Assembly: GCF_002858805.1 (NCBI RefSeq)
Contig: NZ_PJZI01000046.1
Location: forward strand, 1 to 35,104
Source: Chimaeribacter arupi
GTDB taxonomy: Bacteria > Pseudomonadota > Gammaproteobacteria > Enterobacterales > Enterobacteriaceae
Direction of reading: 5' to 3'
DNA length: 35,104 bases
Shown here: one piece after another, positions 18,392 to 26,803 of the stretch
How positions within the stretch are numbered: position 1 is the first letter of the stretch
How the letters are laid out: every line of letters starts with the position of its first letter
Translations under genes and position numbers: made by a program
Notes under the pieces: model-generated
Database searches by the model: none
What the model was told of the DNA's origin: nothing
What the model saw: only the letters and a program-made list of their open reading frames with translations

Positions 18392-18445
18392 TGCCGGTAT
18401 GAAATATCATGGGTAGTGCCGGTACGACATGCCGTAGGTAATTAA
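18371..18445 (+). repeat. Three tandem 25-base units spanning the autotransporter stop
   Basis: Three consecutive 25-base units (18371-18395, 18396-18420, 18421-18445) share one pattern. The first encodes the last residues G V K Y R W and the stop. Read in the same phase within each unit, the second reads G M K Y H G then TAG, and the third G T T C R R then TAA. The units therefore look like diverged copies of the gene's 3' end left beyond the genuine stop, as expected from slippage or tandem duplication. Confidence 0.7.
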
Positions 18446-18481
18446 GCAATTCCTGTTCGCCTCCCCCTGAGAGTACCCATT

Positions 18482-18505
18482 GGCCCCCCTGCGGGGCCTT
18501 TTTTT
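18482..18505 (+). terminator. Intrinsic terminator of the autotransporter gene
   Basis: A stem GGCCCC / GGGGCC with loop CCTGC is followed by seven Ts. It lies about 90 bases after the stop, beyond the tandem repeat. Confidence 0.88.
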
Positions 18506-18529
18506 GTCTGTAAGCCGGGGAAGGGCCAT

Positions 18530-18557
18530 AAAAAAACGGGCAGCCTGCGCTGCCCGT
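18530..18557 (-). terminator. Intrinsic terminator of the dapE-ypfN cluster
   Basis: On the minus strand a perfect 9-base stem ACGGGCAGC / GCTGCCCGT with a 4-base loop runs into seven Ts, starting 19 bases after the ypfN stop. Confidence 0.9.
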
Positions 18558-18575
18558 GGTGTGACTCCCGGCCAA

Positions 18576-18761
18576 TTACTTTTTCTTTGGCCAGTCGTCT
18601 TCGTCATCCCATTGTGCGTTGTTATCGCGATGGGGAGGAATTTCCGGTTTGTTGTTTAAAAAACGTTTATGATCCAGTCGGCGTAACTCTTTGATGCCGT
18701 TGAGGATAATACCCACCAGAATCACTAAAAAAATCCACCAGTAATCGGCTATCCAATGCAT
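18576..18761 (-). CDS. ypfN: UPF0370 small membrane protein YpfN
   Basis: This is a 61-residue protein close to E. coli YpfN (66 residues). One transmembrane segment covers about residues 5-24 ([18 protein letters not shown]), followed by a basic stretch ([11 protein letters not shown]) and an acidic, tryptophan-containing tail ending [10 protein letters not shown]. The start has a GGAGGG ribosome-binding site that overlaps the end of the preceding peptidase gene, with only two bases between the genes. The function is unknown in the family. Confidence 0.93.
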   Translation of the reverse strand: MHWIADYWWIFLVILVGIILNGIKELRRLDHKRFLNNKPEIPPHRDNNAQWDDEDDWPKKK

Positions 18762-18763
18762 GG

Positions 18764-19438
18764 TTACCCTCCGTGATTAATGCTTACGTAACGCGTAAAC
18801 AGCGTATCGATATGGGCAGACAACCACTCTGCGCCTGCCACATCCTGCCCTTGCCACGATGATATGATCTTTTCCGGCGTCAGTAACGTTTCCAGCTGAC
18901 GGGCCGCCGGGTAATAACTCAGATGCCAGGGCTCAATCGCTACCCCGCCGCGATCCTCGGCAAAGGGACGGTAAAACCCAAACTCAGCCATATGCCCGGT
19001 CAGCCATTCCGTCAGCGGGGCAAAGTAGCCCCCCGGCAGATATTCCCACGGCTCCAGTTGCAGGGGGTGCCCGGCCGGCAGCCGTGAGGGGTCATACACA
19101 TCCAGATCGGTGCCCCAGTGGTGGCGGCTGGTGCCGGGCAGCGCTGACCAACGCAAAATAGCTTCACAGCGTTGCGCTACAGGGAGCGCGGCGGCATCCA
19201 GCGGCTGGCTGGCCTGATCTAAGAGTGGCCGCTCGCCACGGAATTTGCCATTCCAGATGGCGCGTTGCCGATCGAAGTCACGAAATGTGCTGGCCGGTTG
19301 CAGATCAAATCCGGCAGCGCGCGCAGCACGTTGCAAGCGGATAAACGCCTGTGCCGCCTCCGGCTGAAGGCGATGGGGGCCACAAAGCGGCACCAGATGG
19401 GCCTCGCTGCGGCCGGTCAGCATCTCGTCGGTGATCAT
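18764..19438 (-). CDS. M15-family metallopeptidase (VanY/D-Ala-D-Ala carboxypeptidase-like)
   Basis: This 224-residue protein has the signature of the M15 zinc peptidases. [10 protein letters not shown] at residues 104-113 fits SxHxxGxxxD, supplying a His and an Asp ligand, and EPWH at 169-172 supplies the catalytic Glu and the third ligand His172. Family members cut D-Ala-D-Ala termini or other peptidoglycan stem-peptide bonds. No signal peptide or transmembrane segment is seen, so a cytosolic role, for example on recycled or precursor muropeptides, is possible. Its ATG overlaps the dapE stop by four bases (ATGA) and ypfN follows directly, so all three should be co-expressed. It is absent at this place in E. 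coli. Confidence 0.88.
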   Translation of the reverse strand: MITDEMLTGRSEAHLVPLCGPHRLQPEAAQAFIRLQRAARAAGFDLQPASTFRDFDRQRAIWNGKFRGERPLLDQASQPLDAAALPVAQRCEAILRWSALPGTSRHHWGTDLDVYDPSRLPAGHPLQLEPWEYLPGGYFAPLTEWLTGHMAEFGFYRPFAEDRGGVAIEPWHLSYYPAARQLETLLTPEKIISSWQGQDVAGAEWLSAHIDTLFTRYVSINHGG

Positions 19439-20562
19439 GCGATTAACTGGTCCATAATCCGCTGGTACATTCTGCTCAGCAGTTGCAGGTCAGCCGCGCT
19501 GACACACTCATTAATCTTGTGGATGGTGGCGTTAACCGGGCCAAGCTCAACCACTTGCGCGCCCATCTGGGCAATAAAACGCCCGTCGGAGGTGCCGCCG
19601 GTGGTTTCCAATTTCGGCGAGATTTCGCTGTAATGCCGGACGGCCCTGACCACCGCGTCCACCAGCTCACCGCGTGCAGTCAGGAAAGGCTGGCCGGAAA
19701 TTTTCCACTCAATGGTATAGCGTAACTGGTGCTTTTCCAGCAGCGCCTGTACCCGCTGCTTGATCAGCTCATCGGTTAATTCGGTGCTGAAGCGGAAGTT
19801 GAATTGCACAAAAAATTCACCGGGAATGACGTTATTACTGCCGGTGCCGGCCTGCACGTTAGCGATCTGCATACTGGTCGGGGGGAAGAATTCATTGCCC
19901 TGATCCCACTCGGTGGCGGCCAGCTCCGCTAAGGCCGGCAGCGCCCGGTGCACCGGGTTATCCGCCAGATGCGGATAAGCCACGTGGCCTTGCACGCCAT
20001 GAATATGCAGGTTGGCCGTCATCGAGCCGCGTCGGCCATTTTTGACCACATCACCCACGCGTTCAGTGCTGGAAGGCTCGCCCACCAGGCAGTAATCCAG
20101 CCGCTCCTGACGCGCCATCAGGGCTTCCACGACTTTGACCGTGCCGTAAGTCGCGTTCGCCTCTTCATCAGAGGTGATCAAAAAAGCCAGGCGGCCACGG
20201 TGGTGCGGGTTGGCGGCCACAAAGCGCTCAGCAGCGACCACCATCGCGGCCAGCGAGCCTTTCATGTCCGCGGCACCCCGGCCAAACAGCATCCCATCAC
20301 GGATGGTTGGTTCGAACGGCGGGTTAATCCAGCGCGACTCGTCACCCACCGGCACCACATCGGTATGCCCGGCAAAGGCCAGCGTTTTACCTTCACCACG
20401 CCAGGCCCAGAAGTTCTGAGTATCGCCAAAATTCATGGGTTCAATGGTAAAGCCCAACGCCTTCAGGCGGGCTATCATGATGGCCTGACAGCCGGCATCA
20501 TCCGGGCTGAGGGAGGGGCGCTTAATCAATTGCTGCGCCAAATCAATTACCGGACAGGTCAT
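19435..20562 (-). CDS. dapE: Succinyl-diaminopimelate desuccinylase
   Basis: DapE removes succinate from N-succinyl-LL-diaminopimelate, giving the LL-DAP that leads to meso-DAP and lysine. It has 375 residues, exactly the E. coli length. Di-zinc M20 motifs are intact: [10 protein letters not shown] (His), [11 protein letters not shown] (bridging Asp), [12 protein letters not shown] (general-base Glu and ligand), VGEPSS (Glu) and NATIHKINE (the late His). The start giving [12 protein letters not shown] matches E. coli; it lies one base after the yffB stop. The gene sits in a tight cluster yffB-dapE-M15 peptidase-ypfN. Confidence 0.97.
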   Translation of the reverse strand: MTCPVIDLAQQLIKRPSLSPDDAGCQAIMIARLKALGFTIEPMNFGDTQNFWAWRGEGKTLAFAGHTDVVPVGDESRWINPPFEPTIRDGMLFGRGAADMKGSLAAMVVAAERFVAANPHHRGRLAFLITSDEEANATYGTVKVVEALMARQERLDYCLVGEPSSTERVGDVVKNGRRGSMTANLHIHGVQGHVAYPHLADNPVHRALPALAELAATEWDQGNEFFPPTSMQIANVQAGTGSNNVIPGEFFVQFNFRFSTELTDELIKQRVQALLEKHQLRYTIEWKISGQPFLTARGELVDAVVRAVRHYSEISPKLETTGGTSDGRFIAQMGAQVVELGPVNATIHKINECVSAADLQLLSRMYQRIMDQLIA

Positions 20563-20563
20563 C

Positions 20564-20947
20564 TTAGTTCCCCTGTGAAATAAAGTGCTGATAGCGTCCG
20601 GCATCAAAACCGAGCAGTGACGTCTCGCCGGAACCGGCCAGCAGCGGGCGTTTAATAATCGCCGGGTGCGCCAGCATCAGCTGCAGGGCGGAGCCGGCAT
20701 CGGTCACGGCCCCACGCTCCTCCTCACTCAGTTTGCGCCAGGTGGTGCCGCGGGTATTCAGCAACGCCTCATACCCCTGCTGGGCAATAAAGGTGTGAAG
20801 CATCTCCGCCGTCAGGCCATCAACCCGATAGTCATGAAAGCGATACGCCACCTGCTGCTCATCCAGCCAGCGACGGGCTTTTTTAACGGTATCGCAATTT
20901 TTTATGCCATAGAGGGTGAAATCAGGGGAGGTGGGGGACTCTGCCAT
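20564..20947 (-). CDS. yffB: ArsC-family/Spx-like reductase YffB
   Basis: This is a 127-residue thioredoxin-fold protein of the ArsC/Spx group, close to E. coli YffB (118 residues) apart from a slightly longer N-terminus. It starts with [24 protein letters not shown] cut short here as the region holding the single conserved Cys in GIKNCD, and continues with [21 protein letters not shown] and IIKRPLL, all family hallmarks. Glutathione-dependent thiol reductase activity has been proposed for the family; the true substrate is unknown. An AGG sequence lies 8 bases before the ATG. It leads directly into dapE with one base between. Confidence 0.9.
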   Translation of the reverse strand: MAESPTSPDFTLYGIKNCDTVKKARRWLDEQQVAYRFHDYRVDGLTAEMLHTFIAQQGYEALLNTRGTTWRKLSEEERGAVTDAGSALQLMLAHPAIIKRPLLAGSGETSLLGFDAGRYQHFISQGN

Positions 20948-21068
20948 GAAAAATACCTATAAACGCGTGATCAGAAAAGGGAACGGTGCGCCGGGGGCGC
21001 TGAATGTCCCGGCATTCCGACATAATGCGGGAAAATGGCGGGACGATCCAGCCGCCGGGCCCGTGTGA

Positions 21069-21509
21069 TCAATCGATATAGCCTTTTTGCTGCATCGCCT
21101 GAATCTGGCCGGGTGAGGCGGCCACCATACCGGTGTGCAGCAGGTGAAAATCATAACGGCGGTAAAAATCGATTTTATCCGGCACCGCATAGATAAACAG
21201 CTTACCGTAAGGGCGCAAATCATCGCAGATGCGGCGCATCAGCTGATCGCCCAGCCCCCGGCCCTGTACATCCGGGTCAACTACCACATCGGAAAGGTAA
21301 GACGCATAGGTAAAGTCACTGATGGCATGGGCGGTCGCCACCAGTTTTCCCTCCAGATAACCCCAGTAACAGAATGCGCTGTTGCGGTAGGCCTGGCGTA
21401 ATTGATCAACATTACGCGCATTCAGGCCGCCGCGCTCAATCAGCCGTGCCAGGGCCTGCCAATCCACCGGGTAGCGGGTTTCATCCGTCTCAATGTCCAG
21501 TTTTGCCAT
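21069..21509 (-). CDS. GNAT-family N-acetyltransferase
   Basis: A 146-residue acetyltransferase of the GNAT superfamily. The acetyl-CoA pyrophosphate loop appears as VDPDVQGRGLGDQLM near residues 78-92, preceded by the strand YASYLSDVVV, and followed by IYAVPDKIDFYRRYDF, where GNAT enzymes place the catalytic Tyr. It resembles the small GNATs seen next to biosynthetic genes; the substrate is not recognised. ATG 21507-21509 (MAKLDIE) follows AGGGAG at about 10 bases. Its start lies inside the end of the upstream acetyltransferase gene, overlapping by 20 bases, so the two are translationally linked. Confidence 0.82.
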   Translation of the reverse strand: MAKLDIETDETRYPVDWQALARLIERGGLNARNVDQLRQAYRNSAFCYWGYLEGKLVATAHAISDFTYASYLSDVVVDPDVQGRGLGDQLMRRICDDLRPYGKLFIYAVPDKIDFYRRYDFHLLHTGMVAASPGQIQAMQQKGYID

Positions 21510-22050
21510 ATTTTTTCGGCTCCCTATCAGGAAGAGTGGTATCCCCCACACCCAGGGGGCGTTGCAGCAAGACGGTGTCCAGCCATTGGCCCTGTTTCAG
21601 CCCGACGGCGCGCAGCACGCCCATCTGCTCAAAACCCAGTGAACGGTGCAGCGCGAGGGATGCCCGGTTGTTGCTGTTACCCACGTTTGCCACCATCTGG
21701 CGATAACCCTGTTGTTCCGCCCATTCAATAGCGGTTTCCATCAGGCGTTTACCAGTGCCGCGCCCGGTTTCATCATGCCGTATATAGATGGAGTTCTCGA
21801 CCGTATAACGGTAGGCGTAGCGTGGGCGGTAAAAAGAGAGATAACAGTAGCCAATGACCCGGTCATCTTCCAGGGCGACCCACCAGGGCAGGCCGCTTGC
21901 CAGGGTTTTCTGATAACGGGTGTGCATTTCAGCCACATCAGGCGCGTCAGTTTCAAACGAAGCCAGCCCATACAGAACGTGATGGGCATAAATTGCCTGA
22001 ATAGCCGGCATATGGCTCTCCAGGGCATCAGTAATCCTAACAGTCGTCAT
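21490..22050 (-). CDS. GNAT acetyltransferase of the phosphinothricin/L-amino acid N-acyltransferase type (MnaT-like)
   Basis: This 186-residue protein resembles the Pat/MnaT (YncA) group of N-acetyltransferases, which acetylate methionine sulfone/sulfoximine or phosphinothricin-like amino acids. Supporting segments are HHVLYGLASFETDAPDV (N-terminal substrate region), WWVALEDDRVIGYCYLSFY, YTVENSIYIRHDETGRGTG (acetyl-CoA loop) and VGNSNNRASLALHRSLGF, which are typical of the group. The C-terminal 15 residues run past the usual end and overlap the next gene. A GGGAG sequence lies upstream of the ATG. The exact substrate cannot be told from the sequence. Confidence 0.85.
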   Translation of the reverse strand: MTTVRITDALESHMPAIQAIYAHHVLYGLASFETDAPDVAEMHTRYQKTLASGLPWWVALEDDRVIGYCYLSFYRPRYAYRYTVENSIYIRHDETGRGTGKRLMETAIEWAEQQGYRQMVANVGNSNNRASLALHRSLGFEQMGVLRAVGLKQGQWLDTVLLQRPLGVGDTTLPDREPKKYGKTGH

Positions 22051-22844
22051 ACGGCATTACTCCCGGTGGGAGGCAGAGGGATTGGGCAAAACAGAGTAAG
22101 CGATTTCATCGCCGCTGGCAGGCGCAAATAATGGCAACGGCTACAAAAACAAAGGGATGGAAAAACAGGCCCTGGCGCTGCTGGTTTTTTTATTCCTGAC
22201 GGCGGCAGAAAGGCTGTTTCATTGTTGCCGTAGAGGGCGCAGGTAAAAAAGCGTCAAATGAGCGGGAAGGGGAGGAAGTGATAATATGAAATTAATTAAT
22301 TGTTATAAATTGGTTAATAAAAAATCAACGTTAATGATTTATTGAGATTTAATTATGATAATTTCATGAGTTATTATTACTCGCGGTTTTTCTATGCGCT
22401 ACGTGTTTATCAGGGAGAGTTTTTATTTTAATTCTTATTTGGCCACAGGGCTTTGTTTCAGGAATGAAACGCCTATAAAGGGATTAATACCGGGAAAAGT
22501 AAAAATCTGGCCCACCTCAGCGTCTCATGGGGGGCATAAGCCTGGAAAAAGCAGCGATCAACACGCGGTAAACGCCCGTGGCATGGGAGGTAACCCGGTT
22601 TCATAACCCAGGTGAGGTTGACTTCCCTAATTGAACACTTTTTCTTGTTATAGAGCGTAGATAAACCACTTTAAAAAATTAATTGGGCAGGAAATCGTGC
22701 CGATATAAGGTTTATCGCTGCTCAACATGCTGCCGAAACAGCAATTGCACTGATAGTTAGACTGGATTAAAAATTGTTCATTAAGACTATTCCTAAAGTG
22801 AAAAAAGTGGCGTACACTTGCGTTAATTCATCAGTGAGGTGGTT
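22051..22844. other. AT-rich region without a large gene, upstream of ypfM
   Basis: About 790 bases lie between the acetyltransferase gene and ypfM. From about 22240 on the composition is strongly AT-rich. I see one micro-ORF with a strong ribosome-binding site (22286-22345), a compound hairpin at 22585-22627 (outer stem GGGAGGT.AACC / GGTTGACTTCCC with one bulge, inner stem GGTT/AACC), and a spaced 8-base inverted repeat GATAAACC (22660-22667) / GGTTTATC (22709-22716). A 70-codon frame at 22394-22606 has no ribosome-binding site and is probably not a gene. No tRNA or known RNA was recognised. Confidence 0.5.
22286..22345 (+). CDS. Candidate 19-residue peptide (unrecognised)
   Basis: The reading frame encodes MKLINCYKLVNKKSTLMIY and ends in TGA. 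GGAGGAAG lies 7 bases before the ATG, an excellent ribosome-binding site in a region otherwise lacking coding signals. The peptide is basic with hydrophobic ends, like many short membrane-active peptides and leader peptides, but I do not recognise it. It could equally be a chance start in AT-rich DNA. Confidence 0.3.
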   Translation: MKLINCYKLVNKKSTLMIY

Positions 22845-22904
22845 ATGGTCGAACAAGAAGTAAGTACCTGGAAAGACTTCATCGAAGAGATGTTACGTAA
22901 GTAA
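22845..22904 (+). CDS. ypfM: Small protein YpfM (19 residues)
   Basis: The encoded peptide MVEQEVSTWKDFIEEMLRK closely matches the 19-residue E. coli YpfM as I recall it, especially the WKDFIE..LRK core, and is in the same place, between acrD and the yffB-dapE cluster and facing acrD. GAGG lies 5 bases before the ATG. The peptide could form an amphipathic helix with alternating acidic and basic residues. Its function is unknown. Conservation in a different genus, with synonymous and conservative changes, argues that it is a real gene. A two-way terminator lies about 115 bases downstream. Confidence 0.88.
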   Translation: MVEQEVSTWKDFIEEMLRK

Positions 22905-23018
22905 TACGTAGGTGAAGTTAATAACAAGACTAAAGTGACATCTATTTTAATTTAATGCCGCATCAGGGTAAATTTAAAAAAGAGATTATACACAGCACTC
23001 TCTTGGCTATTACCTAAT

Positions 23019-23052
23019 AAAAAGGGCCGTCTATTAAAGACGGCCCTTTTTT
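23019..23052. terminator. Bidirectional terminator between ypfM and acrD
   Basis: GGGCCGTC and GACGGCCC form a perfect 8-base stem with a 7-base loop, flanked by five As on the left and six Ts on the right, extending the pairing. It can serve ypfM on the plus strand and acrD on the minus strand. Confidence 0.92.
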
Positions 23053-23089
23053 CATGGCCGGCGTGCTGGGCGGCACCCCGGAAGCAGGG

Positions 23090-26000
23090 TCAGACCTGGC
23101 CTGCATCCGGTGCGGTGCCCTGCGTTTTCCGCCCTGGGAAACGGCGGCGCACCAGCACAAAGAACAGCGGCACAAAGAAAATGGCCAGCACGGTGGCGGT
23201 AATCATGCCGCCCATCACGCCGGTTCCGACGGCGTGCTGGCTGCCCGAACCGGCACCCTGGCTGATGGCCATCGGCAACACACCAAAGATAAACGCCAGC
23301 GACGTCATCAGGATCGGGCGCAACCGCATACGTGAGGCTTCCAGCGTCGCCTCGGTCAAGTCGCGGCCTTTCTGGTGCAGTTCATTGGCAAATTCAACAA
23401 TCAGGATCGCGTTCTTGGCGGACAAGCCGATAATGGTCAGCAGGCCGACCTGGAAATAGACATCGTTTTCCAGCCCGCGCAGCCAGGTCGCCGCCACCGC
23501 GCCGATCACCCCCAGCGGCACCACCAGCATCACCGAAAACGGGATTGACCAGCTTTCGTACAGCGCGGCCAGGCAGAGGAAAACCACCAGCAGCGAAATG
23601 GCATACAGTGCCGGGGCCTGCGAACCGGAGAGGCGCTCCTGATAAGACATGCCGGTCCACTCCAGGCCAAACCCGGTGGGTAACTGCCGCACCAGCCGCT
23701 CCATGGTGTCCATCGCCGTACCGGTACTGATGCCCGCGGCGGCCTCCCCCACAATCTCCAGCGCTGCGTAACCGTTATAACGCTCCAGCCGGGGCGAACC
23801 GTATGTCCAGTGGGTGGTGGCAAACGCGGAGAAGGGCACCATGCCGCCCGCATTGTTGCGCACATACCAGCGGTAAATATCTTCCGGCAACATACGGTAG
23901 CGGGCCGCAGACTGGACATAGACCTTTTTCACCCGGCCACGATCGACGAAATCATTCACATAGGTCGAGCCCCAGGCGGTTTTCAGCGTGTCATTGATGT
24001 CATCCACCGAGACGCCGAGCGCCTGCGCCTTGTGCTGGTCGATATCAATCTGCAATTGCGGGCTGTCATCCAGCCCGTTGTGCCGCACCCGGGCCAGATC
24101 CGGCTGTTGGCCGGCCAGTTCCAGCAACTGGTCACGTGCTTTCATCAGGGCGGTGTGGCCAAGGCCGGCGTGATCCTGCAATTCCATATCAAACCCGGCG
24201 GAGTTACCCAGCCCACTGATGGCAGGCGGGCTGCTGGCGATCACCCGCGCTTCGTTGATCTCACGGAAAGCACGGGTCGCGCGCTCAATCACCGCGTCGG
24301 CAGAGCCGTCAGCGCTGCGCGCATCCCAGTCCGCCAGCCGCACGAACAGTCGCGCCACATTCTGCCCGTTGCCGCCCGGCCCGGCCCCGACGGTGGCGAA
24401 CACCGACAGCACATCCTCTTTTTCCTGCGTCAGGAAATAGCGTTCAACTTTTTCCACCACTTTCAGCGTCTGTTGCTGGGTCGCCCCTACCGGCAACTGC
24501 ACCTGTACTGTAAACACCCCGCGATCCTCCACCGGCAGGAAAGAGGTGGGCAGTTTGATAAACAACCAGGCCAGCCCGGCAATCAACAATACATAAATCA
24601 GCATAAAGCGCAGGCTGCGTTGCAACACCATGCCGACCCCACGCTCATAGCGACGGCTGTTGCGCTCAAAGCTGCGGTTGAACCAGCCGAAGAACCCGCG
24701 TTTGCTGTCATGGTGGCCCTGCGCAATGGGTTTAAGCAGGGTGGCGCACAGCGCCGGGGTGAGGATCAGCGCCACCAGCACCGACAGCACCATCGATGAC
24801 ACAATCGTCAGGGAGAACTGGCGGTAAATGGCCCCGGTGGTGCCGCCGAAGAAGGCCATCGGCACAAACACTGCCGACAGCACCAGGGCAATGCCCACCA
24901 GCGCCCCCTGGATCTGGCCCATCGATTTACGGGTGGCGGCGCGCGGGTCCAGCCCCTCTTCACTCATCACCCGCTCAACGTTCTCCACCACCACAATGGC
25001 ATCATCCACCAGCAGGCCGATCGCCAGCACCATCGCAAACATGGTCAGGGTATTGATGCTGAAACCGCACAGGGAAAGTACCGTGAAGGTGCCGAGCAGC
25101 ACCACCGGCACGGCAATGGTCGGGATCAACGTGGCACGGAAGTTTTGCAGGAACAGGTACATCACCAGGAACACCAGCAGCACTGCTTCAAACAGCGTTT
25201 TCACCACGTCCTCAATAGACGCTTTCACAAACGGCGTGGTTTCATAGGCTATTTTCGCCTGCAACCCGTGCGGGAAATAGTGGGAAAGCTCCTCGATACG
25301 CGCCCGCACCAGCTTGTCTGTTTCCAGTTCATTGGCACCGGACGCCAGTTTGATCCCCATGCCTGACGCAGACATGCCGTTATAACGGCTGAGGTAATCA
25401 TATTTTTCTGCGCCCAGTTCAACCTGCGCCACATCCCCCAGCCGCACCACCGAACCATCCGCATTGACCCGCAACGTAATGGCGCGGAACTGTTCCGGCG
25501 TCTGTAACTGGGATTGCGCATTGATGGTGGCATTCAGCGCCTGCGTCTCCACCGACGGCATCCCGCCGAGCTGGCCCACGGCCACCTGGCTGTTTTGCGC
25601 GGTAATGGCGTCCACCACGTCGCTGGTAGTGAGCTGATAATCATTCAGCTTATTGGGATCGAGCCAGATGCGCATCGCATATTGCGAGCCGTAGGCGTCA
25701 ATACTGCCGACGCCGTTCACCCGGCTGAGCGGGTCCTGCAGGTTGGTGGCGACATAATCCGCGATATCCTGCTTGTCCATGCTGCCGTCGGTGGAGACAA
25801 ACGCCACCATCATCAGGTTGGTGTCACCGGTTTTCGAGACCGTCACGCCCTGCTGCTGCACATCCTGCGGCAGACGCTTCAATGCTGACTGCAACTGGTT
25901 CTGCACCTGCTGCATCGCCTCATTGGGATTGGTGCCCGCCTCGAAAGAGAGCGTGACCCGTGCCTGGCCGGTGCTGCTGCTGTCTGATGTCATATACATC

Positions 26001-26224
26001 AGGTTATCCAGCCCGGTCATGCTCTGCTCGATCACCTGCGTGACGGTGTTTTCCAGTGTCTGCGCTGACGCACCGGGGTAAGTGGCCGTAATACGCACAT
26101 TGGGCGGTGCCAGGTTGGGGTACTGTTCTACAGGCAGTGAAAAGATCGCCAGCAGGCCGGTAAGGGAGAGTATGATCGCCAACACCCAGGCAAAAATCGG
26201 GCGATCAATAAAGAAATTAGCCAT
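23090..26224 (-). CDS. acrD: RND efflux pump inner-membrane protein AcrD
   Basis: AcrD is a proton-driven RND pump that, in E. coli, works with AcrA and TolC to export aminoglycosides, bile salts and other amphiphiles. The 1044-residue protein has the RND plan: [17 protein letters not shown] at the start, a first periplasmic loop, TM2-6 with the proton-relay Asp407-Asp408 ([17 protein letters not shown]), a second periplasmic loop, and TM8-12 with the relay lysine in [16 protein letters not shown]. Its order beside ypfM and narQ, and the AcrD-like wording of [18 protein letters not shown], favour AcrD over AcrB. No membrane-fusion gene is adjacent, as for E. coli acrD. A BaeR-like box lies upstream. 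Confidence 0.93.
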   Translation of the reverse strand: MANFFIDRPIFAWVLAIILSLTGLLAIFSLPVEQYPNLAPPNVRITATYPGASAQTLENTVTQVIEQSMTGLDNLMYMTSDSSSTGQARVTLSFEAGTNPNEAMQQVQNQLQSALKRLPQDVQQQGVTVSKTGDTNLMMVAFVSTDGSMDKQDIADYVATNLQDPLSRVNGVGSIDAYGSQYAMRIWLDPNKLNDYQLTTSDVVDAITAQNSQVAVGQLGGMPSVETQALNATINAQSQLQTPEQFRAITLRVNADGSVVRLGDVAQVELGAEKYDYLSRYNGMSASGMGIKLASGANELETDKLVRARIEELSHYFPHGLQAKIAYETTPFVKASIEDVVKTLFEAVLLVFLVMYLFLQNFRATLIPTIAVPVVLLGTFTVLSLCGFSINTLTMFAMVLAIGLLVDDAIVVVENVERVMSEEGLDPRAATRKSMGQIQGALVGIALVLSAVFVPMAFFGGTTGAIYRQFSLTIVSSMVLSVLVALILTPALCATLLKPIAQGHHDSKRGFFGWFNRSFERNSRRYERGVGMVLQRSLRFMLIYVLLIAGLAWLFIKLPTSFLPVEDRGVFTVQVQLPVGATQQQTLKVVEKVERYFLTQEKEDVLSVFATVGAGPGGNGQNVARLFVRLADWDARSADGSADAVIERATRAFREINEARVIASSPPAISGLGNSAGFDMELQDHAGLGHTALMKARDQLLELAGQQPDLARVRHNGLDDSPQLQIDIDQHKAQALGVSVDDINDTLKTAWGSTYVNDFVDRGRVKKVYVQSAARYRMLPEDIYRWYVRNNAGGMVPFSAFATTHWTYGSPRLERYNGYAALEIVGEAAAGISTGTAMDTMERLVRQLPTGFGLEWTGMSYQERLSGSQAPALYAISLLVVFLCLAALYESWSIPFSVMLVVPLGVIGAVAATWLRGLENDVYFQVGLLTIIGLSAKNAILIVEFANELHQKGRDLTEATLEASRMRLRPILMTSLAFIFGVLPMAISQGAGSGSQHAVGTGVMGGMITATVLAIFFVPLFFVLVRRRFPGRKTQGTAPDAGQV

Positions 26225-26330
26225 CTGCTGAAAACCTCATGATTACACTGAGCGCGACATGCCGCGCTGCCCGGCAGGCGCGGGGCGAACCCATGCCCGG
26301 CCCCTTTGGCACTTTACGCGCCACGGGTGG

Positions 26331-26348
26331 CAAAAGCGTGGAGAAAAT
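26331..26348 (-). promoter_or_regulatory. BaeR-like box upstream of acrD
   Basis: On the minus strand ATTTTCTCCACGCTTTTG, read against the BaeR consensus TTTTTCTCCATDATTGGC, has an unbroken TTTTCTCCA and 12 of 18 positions in agreement. It lies about 107-124 bases upstream of acrD, which is a BaeSR target in E. coli. The right half is poor, so this is a candidate only. Confidence 0.35.
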
Positions 26349-26512
26349 AAGAAGATAATGTAAAAAAAACTAAGATGTTCCGTTGCAGAATACTCTGCCG
26401 TCCGCAGACGATGTCTGCGTCGCCCTTTGCCCGGCGGGTCTGAGGCCCGGTTAACGGCAGAGAGGACAGGGAAGTGTCATAATCAATGTTTATGGTTCAA
26501 CAGGAGTCTGTC

Positions 26513-26791
26513 ATGCCGCTCAACTCTGTTTTTGCCCGCCGCCTCTATCTTTGCTGGCTGATAAGCCACCATGAGCGGCCCAATGTGCCGCGCCTGATGG
26601 CACTGACCGGCTGGCCGCGCCGGACATTGCAGGATGTGCTGAAAGCCTTGCCGGGGATGGGGATTGAACTGCAATTTATTCAGCAGGGCATACGGAATAA
26701 TGACGGTTACTACCAGCTGGCGGACTGGGGCCCGCTCGACAGCCAGTGGATCACCCGCCATCATGATCAGTTGCTCGCTGCGATTGAGTGA
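26513..26791 (+). CDS. Small winged helix-turn-helix protein (HTH_43-like)
   Basis: A 92-residue protein resembling the short winged-helix family found in gammaproteobacteria (I believe Pfam HTH_43). Residues 8-45 (ARRLYLCWLISHHERPNVPRL then MALTGWPRRTLQDVLKALP) look like a helix-turn-helix of the MarR/ArsR-like shape, and the rest, ELQFIQQGIRNNDGYYQLADWG, suits the beta wing. ATG 26513 is chosen because AGGAG lies 6 bases upstream; upstream in-frame ATGs lack such a site. It faces narP, with 12 bases between the stops. Target genes are unknown. Confidence 0.75.
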   Translation: MPLNSVFARRLYLCWLISHHERPNVPRLMALTGWPRRTLQDVLKALPGMGIELQFIQQGIRNNDGYYQLADWGPLDSQWITRHHDQLLAAIE

Positions 26792-26803
26792 CCGCCGGGC
26801 GGG

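Noticed and set aside
20957-21223. An 88-codon minus-strand frame between yffB and the GNAT gene
   Set aside because: It overlaps the conserved end of the GNAT gene in another phase and reads as low-complexity antisense-like sequence.
22394-22606. A 70-codon plus-strand frame in the AT-rich region
   Set aside because: There is no ribosome-binding site before its ATG and the composition changes midway through the frame; the peptide has no recognisable features.
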